DNA of 64,000 bases from an uncultured Pseudomonas sp. (lineage in GTDB: Bacteria > Pseudomonadota > Gammaproteobacteria > Pseudomonadales > Pseudomonadaceae): contig NZ_CAMPHV010000012.1 of assembly GCF_946886105.1 (NCBI RefSeq), positions 61,037 through 125,036 on the forward strand, written 5' to 3'. Positions 48,409-57,795 of this stretch are shown here, one piece after another; position 1 is the first letter of the stretch, and the number at the start of each line of letters is the position of its first letter. Below the pieces are notes generated by a model that was not told the origin of the DNA, made no database searches, and was given only the letters and a program-made list of their open reading frames with translations. The translations under genes and the position numbers were made by a program.

Positions 48409-48810
48409 ATGACAGCCTCCTTGCCGATCCGCCAAACCTGTCCGCCGGGCCTCTGCACCTGCGGGCTCGAACGCCTGCTGGAAACCCCCGGCGCCGATAC
48501 GCGCATCCTGCTGTTGACCCGCCCGGAAGAAAAACGCCTGCTCGAACGCCTGGAAAATCTGCAAAGCCTGGCCGACCTGGAAAAAGTCCAGCAGCGCATG
48601 TTCGAACAGTTGGGTATCCGCCTCAGCATCGCGCCGGGTTTCAACGAAGTGCGCAGCATGCGCGGCATCGCCATCCAGATCGACGAACTGCCCGGCCTCT
48701 GCCGCAAAACCCGCCAGGCGATCCCCGCCGCGATCCGCCGCGGCCTGGAGAAACGCCCGGAAATCGCCTACCGCCTGCTCGACGCCCACGACCTGTTTCG
48801 CGACAGCTGA
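48409..48810 (+). CDS. Conserved hypothetical protein
   Basis: This 133-residue protein has a cysteine cluster CPPGLCTCG near the start and a helical Arg/Glu/Leu-rich middle (LTRPEEKRLLERLENLQSLADLEKVQQRM). I recognise no function; the cysteines could bind a metal. CGGAG precedes the ATG. It follows the AttH-like gene by 63 bases and could be its distal operon member. Confidence 0.7.
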   Translation: MTASLPIRQTCPPGLCTCGLERLLETPGADTRILLLTRPEEKRLLERLENLQSLADLEKVQQRMFEQLGIRLSIAPGFNEVRSMRGIAIQIDELPGLCRKTRQAIPAAIRRGLEKRPEIAYRLLDAHDLFRDS

Positions 48811-48845
48811 GCGCCGTATCGAACAGCTCGCCCCTCACGTACTCC

Positions 48846-49760
48846 CTACCCATCAGCAGCCTCCGCCAGCAGCCAATCACGGAACGCCTGAATTTTCGTC
48901 AGCCCGGCTACTTCCGGGCGGTGGACAATGTAGTAGGCAAATCCCAGCGGGCAGCTGGCAGCGCCGAAGGGACGCAGCAAGCGACCGGCCGCCAGATCGT
49001 CGCGCAACATCACGCTGCGCCCGAGCGCCACGCCCTGACCGTCGATAACCGCTTGCAGCACGGCCGCCGAGTTATTGATGCGCAAGCCGTGCTCCGCGCT
49101 TACCTCGGGGTATCCCGCTGCGTCGAGCCAGCTACGCCAGGTGGGGTAGCTCGGCTCGCCGGTCATCGACAGGTCGTGGATCAGGGTTGCCTGCGCCAGG
49201 TTGCGGGCCGACAGCCGCCCCGCCTGCAGTAGCAGATAGCTCGGCGCACAGACTGGATACATCTCCTCATCCATCAGCTTGATCGCCGTCAGCCCCGGCC
49301 AACGTCCCGTGCCATAGCGAACGCCGATGTCCATGCCCTCGGCGATGAAATCCAGCGGTCGTAGATTGGTGTCCAGCAGCACATCCATCTGCGGGTGCAT
49401 CAGTTGGAAGCGCTCGATACGCGGCAGCAGCCACTTGGCCGCGAACGCCGGGCTGACGGTAACGGTCAGCCCGCTGTTCATCGAGCCCTCTTTCAAGCGT
49501 TCCAGGCCCGTGCGCAAACGCTCGAGCCCTTCGCGAATATCGGGCAGCGCCGCCCGCGCCACATCGGTCGGAACCAGCCTGACCGAGCCGCTGGAGGCAC
49601 GATTGAACAAGCTGATGCCCAACCACGCCTCCAGCGTTCGTACCTGCTGACCCACTGCGGCCGAGGTGACATGCAGCTCCGCCGCCGCCGCGGAAAAACT
49701 GTGGTGCCGCGCGGCGGCCTCAAAGGCGCGCAGCGCGTTGAGATAGATCGGTGTGGTCAT
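48846..49760 (-). CDS. LysR-family regulator (GcvA-like)
   Basis: This 304-residue regulator has an N-terminal winged HTH (LNALRAFEAAARHHSFSAAAAELHVTSAAVGQQVRTLE) and a substrate-binding-like effector domain (about 92-300). The LNALRAFEAAARH start is typical of the GcvA/AmpR subgroup. It is divergent from the SDR gene at 49923, its likely target. Confidence 0.88.
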   Translation of the reverse strand: MTTPIYLNALRAFEAAARHHSFSAAAAELHVTSAAVGQQVRTLEAWLGISLFNRASSGSVRLVPTDVARAALPDIREGLERLRTGLERLKEGSMNSGLTVTVSPAFAAKWLLPRIERFQLMHPQMDVLLDTNLRPLDFIAEGMDIGVRYGTGRWPGLTAIKLMDEEMYPVCAPSYLLLQAGRLSARNLAQATLIHDLSMTGEPSYPTWRSWLDAAGYPEVSAEHGLRINNSAAVLQAVIDGQGVALGRSVMLRDDLAAGRLLRPFGAASCPLGFAYYIVHRPEVAGLTKIQAFRDWLLAEAADG

Positions 49761-49922
49761 CTAAAGATTTTCTTTAATAAGGAAGAAGAACTTCTAATTT
49801 GTGAGCCCGGTTGGTTAGGCCAAAAATGATTGCCATACCGACCATTCAAGGGCTTAAAGCCTGGAAAGTATCAGTTGAAGCTGTTTATAGCATTCCTTCT
49901 CACCCAAGCAGGGCATTCCATT

Positions 49923-50696
49923 ATGAAAAGATTTTCTTCCAATGTTGCGATCGTAACCGGCGGCGGTTCAGGCATCGGCAAAGAGGTTGCTCAGCGCCTG
50001 GTCGCTGAAGGCGCGAGTGTGCTGATCGCCGGGCGCGATGCGGCGAAGCTCGAAATGGCCGCGGCGCAGATCGACCCGAGCGGCGCGCGGGTCCGCACGC
50101 TGGCGGGGGACATTGCCAACCCTGCCACGGCCAAGGCGCTGGTCGAGCTGGCGACGGCAGCCTTCGGCGGCGTCGACATCCTGATCAACAACGCCGGGGT
50201 ATTCAGCCCCAAGCCTTTCCTGGAGGTCGATGAACAGGAGTACGACCAGTTCATCGATATCATTCTCAAGGGCAAATTCTTTATGGCCCAGGCAGCGGCC
50301 AAAGCCATGTTGCTGCGTGGCGGCGGCGCTATCGTTCAGACGGGTTCGCTGTGGGCGCTGCAAGCGATAGGCGCGACGCCCTCGGCGGCTTACTCGGCGG
50401 CCAATGCCGGTGTTCACGCGCTGACCCGCAACTTGGCGATCGAGCTGGCATCGTCCGGCATACGCATTAACACCGTTGCCCCCGCTGTGGTGGAAACGCC
50501 GGTGTACAACACCTTTATGAGCGACGAGCAGGTCAAACAGGTATTGCCGACCTTCAACGCCTTTCACCCCTTGGGCCGCAACGGTCGGCCCGGTGATGTC
50601 GCCGAAGCCATTCTGTTCATGGCCTCCCAGGAGGCGTCCTGGATCACCGGTACCGTGCTGCCCGTCGATGGTGGCGTGACCGCCGGCCGGATTTAA
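49923..50696 (+). CDS. SDR-family oxidoreductase lacking the catalytic lysine
   Basis: This 257-residue SDR has TGGGSGIG (12-19), NNAG (89-92), Ser142 and Tyr157, but the usual Tyr-x3-Lys is Tyr157-SAA-Asn161. Loss of the lysine normally cuts activity, so the function may be altered. The C-terminus GTVLPVDGGVTAG is standard. The ATG at 49923 is chosen for family length; the frame extends upstream to 49830. It is probably regulated by the divergent LysR. Confidence 0.85.
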   Translation: MKRFSSNVAIVTGGGSGIGKEVAQRLVAEGASVLIAGRDAAKLEMAAAQIDPSGARVRTLAGDIANPATAKALVELATAAFGGVDILINNAGVFSPKPFLEVDEQEYDQFIDIILKGKFFMAQAAAKAMLLRGGGAIVQTGSLWALQAIGATPSAAYSAANAGVHALTRNLAIELASSGIRINTVAPAVVETPVYNTFMSDEQVKQVLPTFNAFHPLGRNGRPGDVAEAILFMASQEASWITGTVLPVDGGVTAGRI

Positions 50697-50884
50697 CCGG
50701 CGGTTCAGCAGCCGGAATTACTTACCGGCTGCTGGATGCCCACAGCCTGCTTACGACAGCTGAGCCGCACCGCGCCGTTCTCGGGCCTGAACGTGAAGGC
50801 TGGAGCGTTGAGCGCGGGCGATCAAGTAGCGCTTGTTCCTGTCGTTTTTTTACGTTTCAAATGCGGAGTCCGGCGTGCATACTT

Positions 50885-50904
50885 ATATACCCGTAGGGGT
50901 ATAT
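50885..50904. promoter_or_regulatory. CsoR-family operator, site 1
   Basis: ATATACCC-GTAG-GGGTATAT is a perfect inverted repeat of the CsoR-family type, 27 bases before the DUF3365 gene. The CsoR-family regulator is the second gene, so autoregulation is likely. Related sites are at 55329, 55383 and 60426. Confidence 0.8.
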
Positions 50905-50930
50905 GTTATGGCTTGTTCGAGGAGACTCTG

Positions 50931-51479
50931 ATGCGATTCGTGACTGCGGTTTTTTTAGCTTCTTTGAGTGTTGGCGCTTATGCGGAGAGTTATCAGGCCG
51001 AAGGCGCCGCGATGATTCCGGCCTTCCAGCAGCAGTTATTGGGCACCGTCAAATCGGCCATGCAGGCCGGCGGGCCAGCCAAGGCCGTCGAGGCGTGTCG
51101 CTTGTCGGCCCCGCAGATCGCCGCCGAGCACAGCAAAAGCCCATGGACTGTCGGGCGCACCGCCTTGAAAGTGCGCAACCCGGCGAACGCCCCAGATGCT
51201 TGGGAGCGGCGGGTGCTGGAGCTGTTCGCCGCGCGTGCGCAGGCGGGCGAGCCGCTTGCGAATATGGTTCACGCGGAAATGATCGACGGCGAATTCCGCA
51301 TGATGAAGGCCATCGCCACCGGCGAGCCGTGCCTGGCGTGTCATGGCAAGCAGATAGAGCCGGCGCTCGCCGCGGTGATTGATGTAGGCTATCCGCACGA
51401 CGAGGCACGTGGTTTCGCACTCGGTGAGCTGCGCGGTGCCTTTACATTGCGGCGTAACGTAGAAGTTGGAAATGATTGA
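50931..51479 (+). CDS. DUF3365 (Tll0287-like) haem-type periplasmic protein
   Basis: This 182-residue protein has a signal peptide (AVFLASLSVGAYA, cleaved about 19), a helical sensor-like region, and one c-type haem motif CLACH near residue 130, with GYPHDEARGFALGELRGAF after it. DUF3365 proteins may sense redox state or small ligands. It is cotranscribed with the CsoR-family gene (eight-base overlap) behind operator site 1, suggesting a place in the sulfide response. Confidence 0.82.
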   Translation: MRFVTAVFLASLSVGAYAESYQAEGAAMIPAFQQQLLGTVKSAMQAGGPAKAVEACRLSAPQIAAEHSKSPWTVGRTALKVRNPANAPDAWERRVLELFAARAQAGEPLANMVHAEMIDGEFRMMKAIATGEPCLACHGKQIEPALAAVIDVGYPHDEARGFALGELRGAFTLRRNVEVGND

Positions 51480-51741
51480 ATCGCAACGGCTGCAACACAG
51501 AGATTCCCTGCTCAAGCGCCTGGCCCGTGTCGAGGGCCAGGTGCGCGGCATTCAGGCGATGATAAAGCGCGGCGATGAGTGCGAGTCCGTCGCTCAGCAG
51601 TTCAGCGCCGCCCGCAAAGCCCTGGATAAGGCCTATCAGGAAATGCTCGTGTGCCTGGCCGAGGAAGCGATTCTCAGCCCCGAGCAAAGCAATCAGGACA
51701 AGCTCGCCCAGGTGCGCGCGATCTTCACCAAATACACCTGA
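51472..51741 (+). CDS. CsoR/FrmR-family repressor, probably persulfide-sensing
   Basis: This 89-residue four-helix repressor has the family start HRDSLLKRLARVEGQVRGIQAMI and two cysteines, Cys37 and Cys61. In copper-sensing CsoR the pattern is Cys-His-Cys; here the second cysteine sits one residue before the His position and there is no third ligand. A thiol pair without the His fits a persulfide or dithiol sensor such as CstR better than a copper sensor (inference). The ATG at 51472 is taken; TTG at 51466 is possible. Confidence 0.82.
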   Translation: MIESQRLQHRDSLLKRLARVEGQVRGIQAMIKRGDECESVAQQFSAARKALDKAYQEMLVCLAEEAILSPEQSNQDKLAQVRAIFTKYT

Positions 51742-51761
51742 TTGCCTGGCAGGCCTGGGCT

Positions 51762-51824
51762 CGTAGGGTGCGCCGTGCGCACCAGGAATCCACGCCGACG
51801 CTGCTGCGCAAGGTGTACCCTACG
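51762..51824. repeat. Short palindromic repeat between convergent genes
   Basis: CGTAGGGTGCGC and GTGTACCCTACG are imperfect inverted ends, of the CGTAGGGTG type seen also at 61229. It may serve both converging transcripts as a terminator. Confidence 0.6.
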
Positions 51825-51826
51825 GT

Positions 51827-52123
51827 CTAGGTGCTTTGGGCTTGCCACAAGATGGCGTAGCCCAGCCCCATCAGCAGCCAGCCCGCAACAGGGTGGAAGA
51901 GGATTTTCCACAGCCTGCCGATCAGGTCGAAACCCACTCCATGGATAAAGCCGCTGGAGATGCCGAGCATGCTCAGCATGATCAGGCGATGCTCGTAGTG
52001 GCCATCCGCGGTCAGCATGGCCGCGGGATGGATCAGCAGTATCAGCGTCAACGGCGTCGCCAGCAGCAGCGATAGCGCGCGGCTGTAACCGCGCGCCAGC
52101 CAGGGGCGCGACTCAGTCGTCAC
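51827..52123 (-). CDS. ybgE: Cyd operon membrane protein YbgE
   Basis: This 98-residue protein has three hydrophobic segments (about 15-33, 45-62 and 75-94) and the YbgE pattern LLLIHPAAMLT...HYEHRLIMLSMLGISSGFIHGVGF. The role is unknown but it is constantly linked to cydABX. The start is GTG at 52123, overlapping the cydX end. Confidence 0.8.
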   Translation of the reverse strand: MTTESRPWLARGYSRALSLLLATPLTLILLIHPAAMLTADGHYEHRLIMLSMLGISSGFIHGVGFDLIGRLWKILFHPVAGWLLMGLGYAILWQAQST

Positions 52124-52229
52124 CCGCCACCTCTTCGTCGAGGTTCTGCGTCGTTTCCAGCCACAGGGCGTTGATGATGCCGAAGCTGCACGCCAGCAGC
52201 ACGCCCAGAATCCAAGTGAAATACCACAT
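52113..52229 (-). CDS. cydX: Cytochrome bd small subunit CydX
   Basis: This 38-residue single-helix subunit begins MWYFTWILGVLLACSFGI, close to E. coli CydX. It stabilises the haems of cytochrome bd. It lies 70 bases after cydB and overlaps ybgE by 11 bases. Confidence 0.93.
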   Translation of the reverse strand: MWYFTWILGVLLACSFGIINALWLETTQNLDEEVAGDD

Positions 52230-52299
52230 AGCGTTCTCCTTGCCCGTCATGCGGGATTTTGCGCTTCGGCACGGATATCGGCGTGCCGAAGCGCGTCGA

Positions 52300-53439
52300 T
52301 CAGTACAGCCCGTGCGGGTTGGCTTCGATGGTTCGATCGGTCAGGCGGCCCCACATGCGCGTGTAGCACCAGAGGCTGTAAGCCAGGATCAGCGGGACGA
52401 AAATACAGGCCACGACGAACATGATGCCCAGGGTCTTGTGGCTCGATACCGCATCCCACAGGGTCAGGCTCGAGGCCGGATCGATGCTCGACGGAAAGAC
52501 GAAAGGAAACAGCGCGAAGCCCGCGGTACACAGGGTGCCGACGATCATCAGGCTGCTGCCGATAAAGGCCACGGCGCCGCGATTGGCCTGGGCGCCGAGC
52601 AGCGCGAGCAGCCCACCGAGCAAGCCCAGAACGGGCGCCAGCATGATCAACGGATACTGGCGATAGTTGCCGAGCCAACCGACGTTGCTCGACGCCACCT
52701 GCTTGGCCAGCGGGTCGATCGCGCCGCCGGGATCGATGCCGCCGGTCAGCGTCATGCCGGTAATGCCCAGGCTCAGCCAGACGCCTGCGCCGGCGAAAGC
52801 GATCAGGTACAGGATCGCGCAGTACCAGGTGGCATTGCGCGAACGGGCATGCAGGTCGGCATCGGTGCGCATCATCAGCCAGGCGCCGCCATGGGTACTC
52901 AGCATACTCAGGCTCACCACGCCGGCAAGCAGGGCGAAGGGATGCAGCAGACCGAAGAACGAGCCTTCGTAGCTGGAACGCATCAACTCATCGAGGCGAA
53001 ACGGCAGGCCGAGGAACAGGTTGCCGAAGGCCACGCCGAACAGCAGTGCGGGTGCCGCGCCGCCGACGAACAGCGCCCAGTCCCAGGTCGTGCGCCACTT
53101 CTGGTTCTCCAATTTGCTGCGGTAATCGAAGCCCACCGGGCGGCAGAACAGCGCGAACAGCACGGCCAGCATCGCCCAGTAGAGCCCGGAGAAGGCCACG
53201 GCATAGACCATCGGCCAGGCCGCGAAAATCGCCCCGCCGGCGGTGATGAACCAGACCTGGTTGCCATCCCAGTGGGGCGCGATGGTGTTGATCGCCACGC
53301 GGCGCTCGTTATCGGTCTTGCCGACGAAGGGCATGAGCGCCATGGCGCCCATGTCGAAGCCATCGGTCAGGGCGAAGCCGATCAGCAGCACGCCGACCAA
53401 TACCCACCAGACCAGTTTCAAGGTTTCGTAATCAAACAT
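52300..53439 (-). CDS. cydB: Cytochrome bd ubiquinol oxidase subunit II
   Basis: This 379-residue subunit has eight or nine helices and starts [59 protein letters not shown] is the CydB hallmark. It overlaps cydA by eight bases and has AAGGAG before its ATG. The enzyme reduces oxygen with quinol and resists sulfide. Confidence 0.95.
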   Translation of the reverse strand: MFDYETLKLVWWVLVGVLLIGFALTDGFDMGAMALMPFVGKTDNERRVAINTIAPHWDGNQVWFITAGGAIFAAWPMVYAVAFSGLYWAMLAVLFALFCRPVGFDYRSKLENQKWRTTWDWALFVGGAAPALLFGVAFGNLFLGLPFRLDELMRSSYEGSFFGLLHPFALLAGVVSLSMLSTHGGAWLMMRTDADLHARSRNATWYCAILYLIAFAGAGVWLSLGITGMTLTGGIDPGGAIDPLAKQVASSNVGWLGNYRQYPLIMLAPVLGLLGGLLALLGAQANRGAVAFIGSSLMIVGTLCTAGFALFPFVFPSSIDPASSLTLWDAVSSHKTLGIMFVVACIFVPLILAYSLWCYTRMWGRLTDRTIEANPHGLY

Positions 53440-55024
53440 ATTGGGCTCCTTGCGCGTTGGCGGCCGGTGCGGCGACTTCACGCTCAAAGTGATAACGACC
53501 GCTGTGCAGGCTGGATGGGCCGAGGCGGGCGAACTTGATCATCAGGTACATCTCGACCACCAGCAGCAGGCTGTAGAAGGCGATCAGCGCCGCCAGGGAA
53601 CCCCAGACATCGGCTGCCGAGAGCGACGAGGCCGAGAGGTGCACGGGCAGGACTTCGGCGATCGACCAGGGCTGGCGGCCATGCTCGGCGACGATCCAGC
53701 CGGTCTGCGCGGCGATCCACGGCAGCGGCAGGCTGAGCAGGGCGAATTTCAGCAACCAGGGCTTGTTCTCGGCATCGCGTTTCACCGAGGCCCAGGCCGC
53801 CAGGGCGAACAACAGCAGCATCAGGAAGCCGGCGGCGACCATGGCGCGGAACGTCCAGAACATGGTGGCGACGTTGGGGATGGTATCCAGCGAGGCGAGC
53901 CTGATCTGCTCCTCGCTGGCATCGACCACGGCCGGGGTGTATTTCTTCAACAGCAGGCCGTAGCCGAGGTCCTGTTTGACCGCATCGAAGGCGGCGATAT
54001 TGGCCTCGCTCTTGTCGCCAGCGCGCAGTTTTTCCAGCAGGCCGTAGGCGATGATGCCATTGCGGATGCGCGCCTCATGCTGCTTGATCAGGTCCTTGAT
54101 GCCGGTGACCTCCTGGTCCAGCGAGCGAGTGGCGATGATGCCCATGGCATAGGGGATTTTCACCGCGTAGTCGGTGCGCTGGGCTTGCTGGTTGGGCAAA
54201 CCGAACAGGGTAAAGGCGGCGGGCGCCTCTTCGGTTTCCCACTCGGCCTCGATGGCCGCCAGCTTGGTTTTCTGCACGTCGCCGATTTCATAGCCGGACT
54301 CATCGCCGAGGATGATCACCGAGAGGGTCGAGGCCAGGCCGAACACCGCCGCGATGGCGAAGGAGCGACGGGCGAACGGCAGGTCGCGTTTCTTCAGCAG
54401 GTAGTAGCTGGAGATGGCCAGCACGAAGATCGCCCCGGTCACGTAGCCGGCGGAAACGGTATGCACGAACTTGACCTGGGCCACCGGGTTGAACAGCAGG
54501 GCGCCGAAGTCGGTCAGCTCCATGCGCATGGTCTCGAAGTTGAATTCCGCGCCCACCGGGTTCTGCATCCAGCCGTTGGCGATCAGAATCCACAGCGCCG
54601 ACATGTTCGAGCCGATGGCCACCAGCCAGGTCACGGCGAGGTGCTGCACCCGCGTCAGGCGATCCCAGCCGAAGAAGAACAGGCCGATAAAGGTCGATTC
54701 GAGGAAGAACGCCATCAAGCCTTCGATGGCCAGCGGCGCGCCGAAGATATCGCCGACATAGTGGCTGTAATAGGCCCAGTTGGTGCCGAACTGGAACTCC
54801 ATGGTCAGGCCGGTGGTGACCCCCAGGGCGAAGTTGATGCCGAACAACTTGCCCCAGAATTTGACCATGTCCTGGTAGACCTGCTTGCCGGTCATGACAT
54901 AGACCGACTCCATGATCGCCAGCAGAAAGGCCAGCCCCAGGGTCAAGGGCACGAAGAGGAAGTGGTACATCGCGGTTATTGCGAATTGCAGGCGCGAGAG
55001 GTCGACGACGGATTCCGAGATCAT
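53432..55024 (-). CDS. cydA: Cytochrome bd ubiquinol oxidase subunit I
   Basis: This 530-residue subunit has nine helices. His21 ([20 protein letters not shown]) is the haem b595/d axial site, and [11 protein letters not shown] holds the b558 ligand. The quinol loop (about 235-330) is long, as in the E. coli-type enzyme rather than the short-loop CioA type usual in Pseudomonas. The GRQPWSI and WTFRAM motifs are present. Confidence 0.95.
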   Translation of the reverse strand: MISESVVDLSRLQFAITAMYHFLFVPLTLGLAFLLAIMESVYVMTGKQVYQDMVKFWGKLFGINFALGVTTGLTMEFQFGTNWAYYSHYVGDIFGAPLAIEGLMAFFLESTFIGLFFFGWDRLTRVQHLAVTWLVAIGSNMSALWILIANGWMQNPVGAEFNFETMRMELTDFGALLFNPVAQVKFVHTVSAGYVTGAIFVLAISSYYLLKKRDLPFARRSFAIAAVFGLASTLSVIILGDESGYEIGDVQKTKLAAIEAEWETEEAPAAFTLFGLPNQQAQRTDYAVKIPYAMGIIATRSLDQEVTGIKDLIKQHEARIRNGIIAYGLLEKLRAGDKSEANIAAFDAVKQDLGYGLLLKKYTPAVVDASEEQIRLASLDTIPNVATMFWTFRAMVAAGFLMLLLFALAAWASVKRDAENKPWLLKFALLSLPLPWIAAQTGWIVAEHGRQPWSIAEVLPVHLSASSLSAADVWGSLAALIAFYSLLLVVEMYLMIKFARLGPSSLHSGRYHFEREVAAPAANAQGAQYV

Positions 55025-55239
55025 CTCGGTTTCTCCTCAGTGGCTAGTGGTGAAACAGGCGGGGTAAGGGTGCCGAACAGGTGGCTATCGAGCCGCGCGG
55101 TGCCGTTCTCGGGCAGCGTGGGTTCGGTGAACCAGATGGCTTTGATGCTGAACAGGATGACCAGCTTGATCAGCAGAATGACGCCGAGCTCGCGCACCAG
55201 CGGCATGCGCCATGGGGACTTGGGGGCGTTGTCGGTCAT
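55021..55239 (-). CDS. cydP: Cytochrome oxidase small subunit CydP
   Basis: This 72-residue protein has one membrane helix ([20 protein letters not shown]) and a short periplasmic tail; it heads the cyd operon and overlaps cydA by four bases (ATGA). It matches the CydP small-subunit family as I recall it. Confidence 0.75.
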   Translation of the reverse strand: MTDNAPKSPWRMPLVRELGVILLIKLVILFSIKAIWFTEPTLPENGTARLDSHLFGTLTPPVSPLATEEKPR

Positions 55240-55328
55240 GCTGGCACTCCGGCTTCTGTAGCGGCGTAACGTCGGTCTGGCAGTCCAGCGACTGCGCTAC
55301 TCGGTGCGTGGCAAAGCAATATTACTTG

Positions 55329-55344
55329 ATACCCGTGGGGGTAT
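55329..55344. promoter_or_regulatory. CsoR-family operator, site 2 (before cydP)
   Basis: ATACCC-GTGG-GGGTAT has the same geometry as site 1 and is 90 bases upstream of cydP. Confidence 0.75.
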
Positions 55345-55382
55345 GTTGGCGGGGCTATTGATGCAGATCAGTGGAGTGGCGA

Positions 55383-55398
55383 ATACCTCTATAGGTAC
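55383..55398. promoter_or_regulatory. CsoR-family operator, site 2b (imperfect)
   Basis: ATACCT-CTAT-AGGTAC is a one-mismatch version of the same palindrome, 54 bases (centre to centre) from site 2. Paired sites could allow looping or stronger repression. Confidence 0.5.
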
Positions 55399-55460
55399 CC
55401 GTTACCTGTTGAAGCCAGCGGCTCGCAAGATGATGTCGAGGGGGCTGCTGATTCGTGTTT

Positions 55461-55556
55461 CGTAGCCTGGGTTGAGTGCAACGATACCCAGGGGGGGCCA
55501 GCGCAGCGCCCTCCGGGACATCATCGCCCCGGAGGCGCCAAGGCTTGTCCGGGCTA
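55461..55556. repeat. REP-like palindrome
   Basis: GTAGCCTGGGT and TCCGGGCTAC enclose nested CCCAGG and CCGGAGGCGC hairpins, like the unit at 26981. With the two operators it fills the gene-free stretch 55240-55636. No gene is seen there. Confidence 0.6.
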
Positions 55557-55636
55557 CTCTGGCAGACAGGCTTTTCCGGAAAATGCTCTAACCCACCAGA
55601 CGCAAGCTGCTTGCAACAGGTAATTGGGATACAGCC

Positions 55637-56017
55637 TTAATCGAAAGCCGGCAGCTGTGGGCTGGTGACGGCTTTGCCAGCTGCACTCCAGGCTTCGAAG
55701 CCGCCCTCGATCGACAGCACCTGCAAGTAGCCCATCTCTTGTAACGAGCAGGCGGACAGCGCCGAACGGCCGCTGTTCTTGCAATACAGCACCAGTTTGC
55801 GGTCGCGCGCGGACAGTTTGGGGTCATTGCTCAATTTGAATTCCAGCAGGCCGCGGGGGATGTTGATCGCCCCCGGAATATGCCCGGCGTGAAACTCATC
55901 GGCTTCGCGTACATCGATCAGCACGTCGGCGTCGTGAATCGCCGCTTCGGCATTCTCTACGTCGACTTCGTGGATCCTTGCTTTGGCGGCGGTCACCAAA
56001 TCATGGGCGGTTTTCAT
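55637..56017 (-). CDS. Rhodanese-like sulfurtransferase
   Basis: This 126-residue single-domain rhodanese has the acidic VLIDVREADEFHAGHIPGAINIPRG motif and the active loop YCKNSGRS with Cys79. It can move sulfane sulfur between thiols, thiosulfate and glutathione. Last gene of the sulfide operon, overlapping SulP by four bases (ATGA). Confidence 0.92.
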   Translation of the reverse strand: MKTAHDLVTAAKARIHEVDVENAEAAIHDADVLIDVREADEFHAGHIPGAINIPRGLLEFKLSNDPKLSARDRKLVLYCKNSGRSALSACSLQEMGYLQVLSIEGGFEAWSAAGKAVTSPQLPAFD

Positions 56018-57795
56018 AAGGGTTTCCTCTCGGCTTGAGGTTGGCTATCGGTGCGTGGACGGCCTTGCGCCAGGGGTTGCTGGGCGACCTGCGGGGCCAG
56101 GGTTTGCAGGGCCTGGAACTGGCTGATGAATACCTGGCCGCCGAACTTTTCGAGGAAGTCGGAGCGGCGCAATTGATCCATCACCGGACCTTTGACCTCG
56201 GACAGGTGCAACTGCACGCCGGCCGTATGCAAGCGCTCGACTATCGCCTCCAACGAATCCAGGGCGCTGGCGTCGATCAGGTTGACCCCCGAGCACATCA
56301 ACACCAGATGGCGGACCAGTGGCCGGTTGGCGATCAACTCGCCGATGCGGTCCTCCAGGTAGCGCGCGTTGGGGAAATACAGGCTCTCGTCGACCCGCAG
56401 CGACAGCACGCTGGGCGACTCGATCACGGCGAAGCGTTCGACGTTGCGAAAGTGCTCGCTGCCCGGCACCTGGCCGACCACGGCCATATGCGGCTGGCTG
56501 GTGCGCCAGAGAAACAGCAGCAGCGACAGGCCGACGCCGAGCAGGATGCCGGCCTCCACGCCGACCAGCAGCACACCGAGGATGGTCGCCAGCTGCGCCG
56601 CGCCGTCCTGCCGCGAGTAGCGCCAGGTGCGGCGCAACGACGCGAGATCGACCAGGCTGAGCACCGCGACCATGATGCTGGCGGCCAGCACCGCCTGCGG
56701 CAGGTTGTGCAGCAATGGGGTCAGCAGCATCACGCTGAGGCCGATGCCGACGGCGGTGAACACCCCGGCCATCGGCGTTTGTGCGCCGGCGTCGTAATTG
56801 ACCACCGAACGGGCGAAGCCGCCGGTGACCGGGAAGCCGCCGCTGAACGCCGCGCCGAGATTGGCCGCGCCGAGGCCGAGCAATTCGTTGTCGGGTTCGA
56901 TGCGCTGGCGGCGTTTGGCGGCCAGCGTCTGACCCACGGAGACGGATTCGACGAAGCCCACCAGGCTGATCAGCAGCGCCGCCGGCAGCAGTTGCAAGGC
57001 CAGCCCCAGGTCCAGCGTCGGCAGGCTCAGGCCCGGCAGCCCCTGGGGAATGGCACCGACCACTTTGACCCCGGCCTGCTCCAGCTGCAGCAGCGATACC
57101 GCGACTATGGCGACCACGATCGCCAGCACCGGGCCGGCCTTGGCCAGGTTGCCGGCCATGGACGCGGACAACCCCGCGCGCTGCAGCAGCGGCTTCAAGC
57201 GGGCGCGCGCCCACCACAGCCAGGCCAGGCTGAGCAGGCCGATCAGCAGGGTCAGCCCGTGGCTGTCCGCTAGCGCCCGCCAGAGTTGCGGGAGCAGCTG
57301 CGGCAGGCTTTCGCCCGAGGCCGATACGCCGAGCAAGTGCTTGAGTTGGCCAACGGCGATCAAGATCCCCGAGGCGCTGATAAAACCGGAAACCACCGGG
57401 TGGCTGAGAAAATTGGCGAGAAAGCCCAGGCGCAGCAGCGCCATCAGGGCGAGCAGCAAGCCCGACAGCAGGGCCAGCAACATCGCCGCACCGACGTATT
57501 CGGCGCTGCCAGCGGGGAATAACGGCGCCAGCGTGGCGGCCGTCATCAGCGACACCACGGCCACGGGGCCGACCGCCAGGGTCCGGCTGGAGCCGAACAG
57601 GGCATACAGCAGCAGCGGCAAAATGCTCGCGTACAGGCCGGTGACCGGCGGCAGGCCGGCGAGCATGGCGTAGGCCAGGCTCTGCGGTATCAGCATCAGC
57701 GTCACGATCAGCGCCGCCAGGCCATCCTGGGCGGCGCTGGCGCGGTCGTAACGACGGCCCCAGTCCAGACAGGGCAGCCAGTGGCGCAGCTTCAT
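56014..57795 (-). CDS. SulP-family anion transporter with STAS domain
   Basis: This 593-residue protein has a membrane domain of 12-14 helices with the SulP signature (AALIVTLMLIPQSLAYAMLAGLPPVTGLYASILP) and a C-terminal STAS domain (about 440-560, VLMCSGVNLIDASALDSLEAI). It probably moves sulfate, sulfite or thiosulfate across the inner membrane in support of persulfide oxidation. It overlaps the SQR gene and rhodanese gene by four bases each. Confidence 0.92.
   Translation of the reverse strand: MKLRHWLPCLDWGRRYDRASAAQDGLAALIVTLMLIPQSLAYAMLAGLPPVTGLYASILPLLLYALFGSSRTLAVGPVAVVSLMTAATLAPLFPAGSAEYVGAAMLLALLSGLLLALMALLRLGFLANFLSHPVVSGFISASGILIAVGQLKHLLGVSASGESLPQLLPQLWRALADSHGLTLLIGLLSLAWLWWARARLKPLLQRAGLSASMAGNLAKAGPVLAIVVAIVAVSLLQLEQAGVKVVGAIPQGLPGLSLPTLDLGLALQLLPAALLISLVGFVESVSVGQTLAAKRRQRIEPDNELLGLGAANLGAAFSGGFPVTGGFARSVVNYDAGAQTPMAGVFTAVGIGLSVMLLTPLLHNLPQAVLAASIMVAVLSLVDLASLRRTWRYSRQDGAAQLATILGVLLVGVEAGILLGVGLSLLLFLWRTSQPHMAVVGQVPGSEHFRNVERFAVIESPSVLSLRVDESLYFPNARYLEDRIGELIANRPLVRHLVLMCSGVNLIDASALDSLEAIVERLHTAGVQLHLSEVKGPVMDQLRRSDFLEKFGGQVFISQFQALQTLAPQVAQQPLAQGRPRTDSQPQAERKPL

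Noticed and set aside
53441..55261. Plus-strand 606-codon frame opposite cydA
   Set aside because: Shadow of cydA; no recognisable motif.
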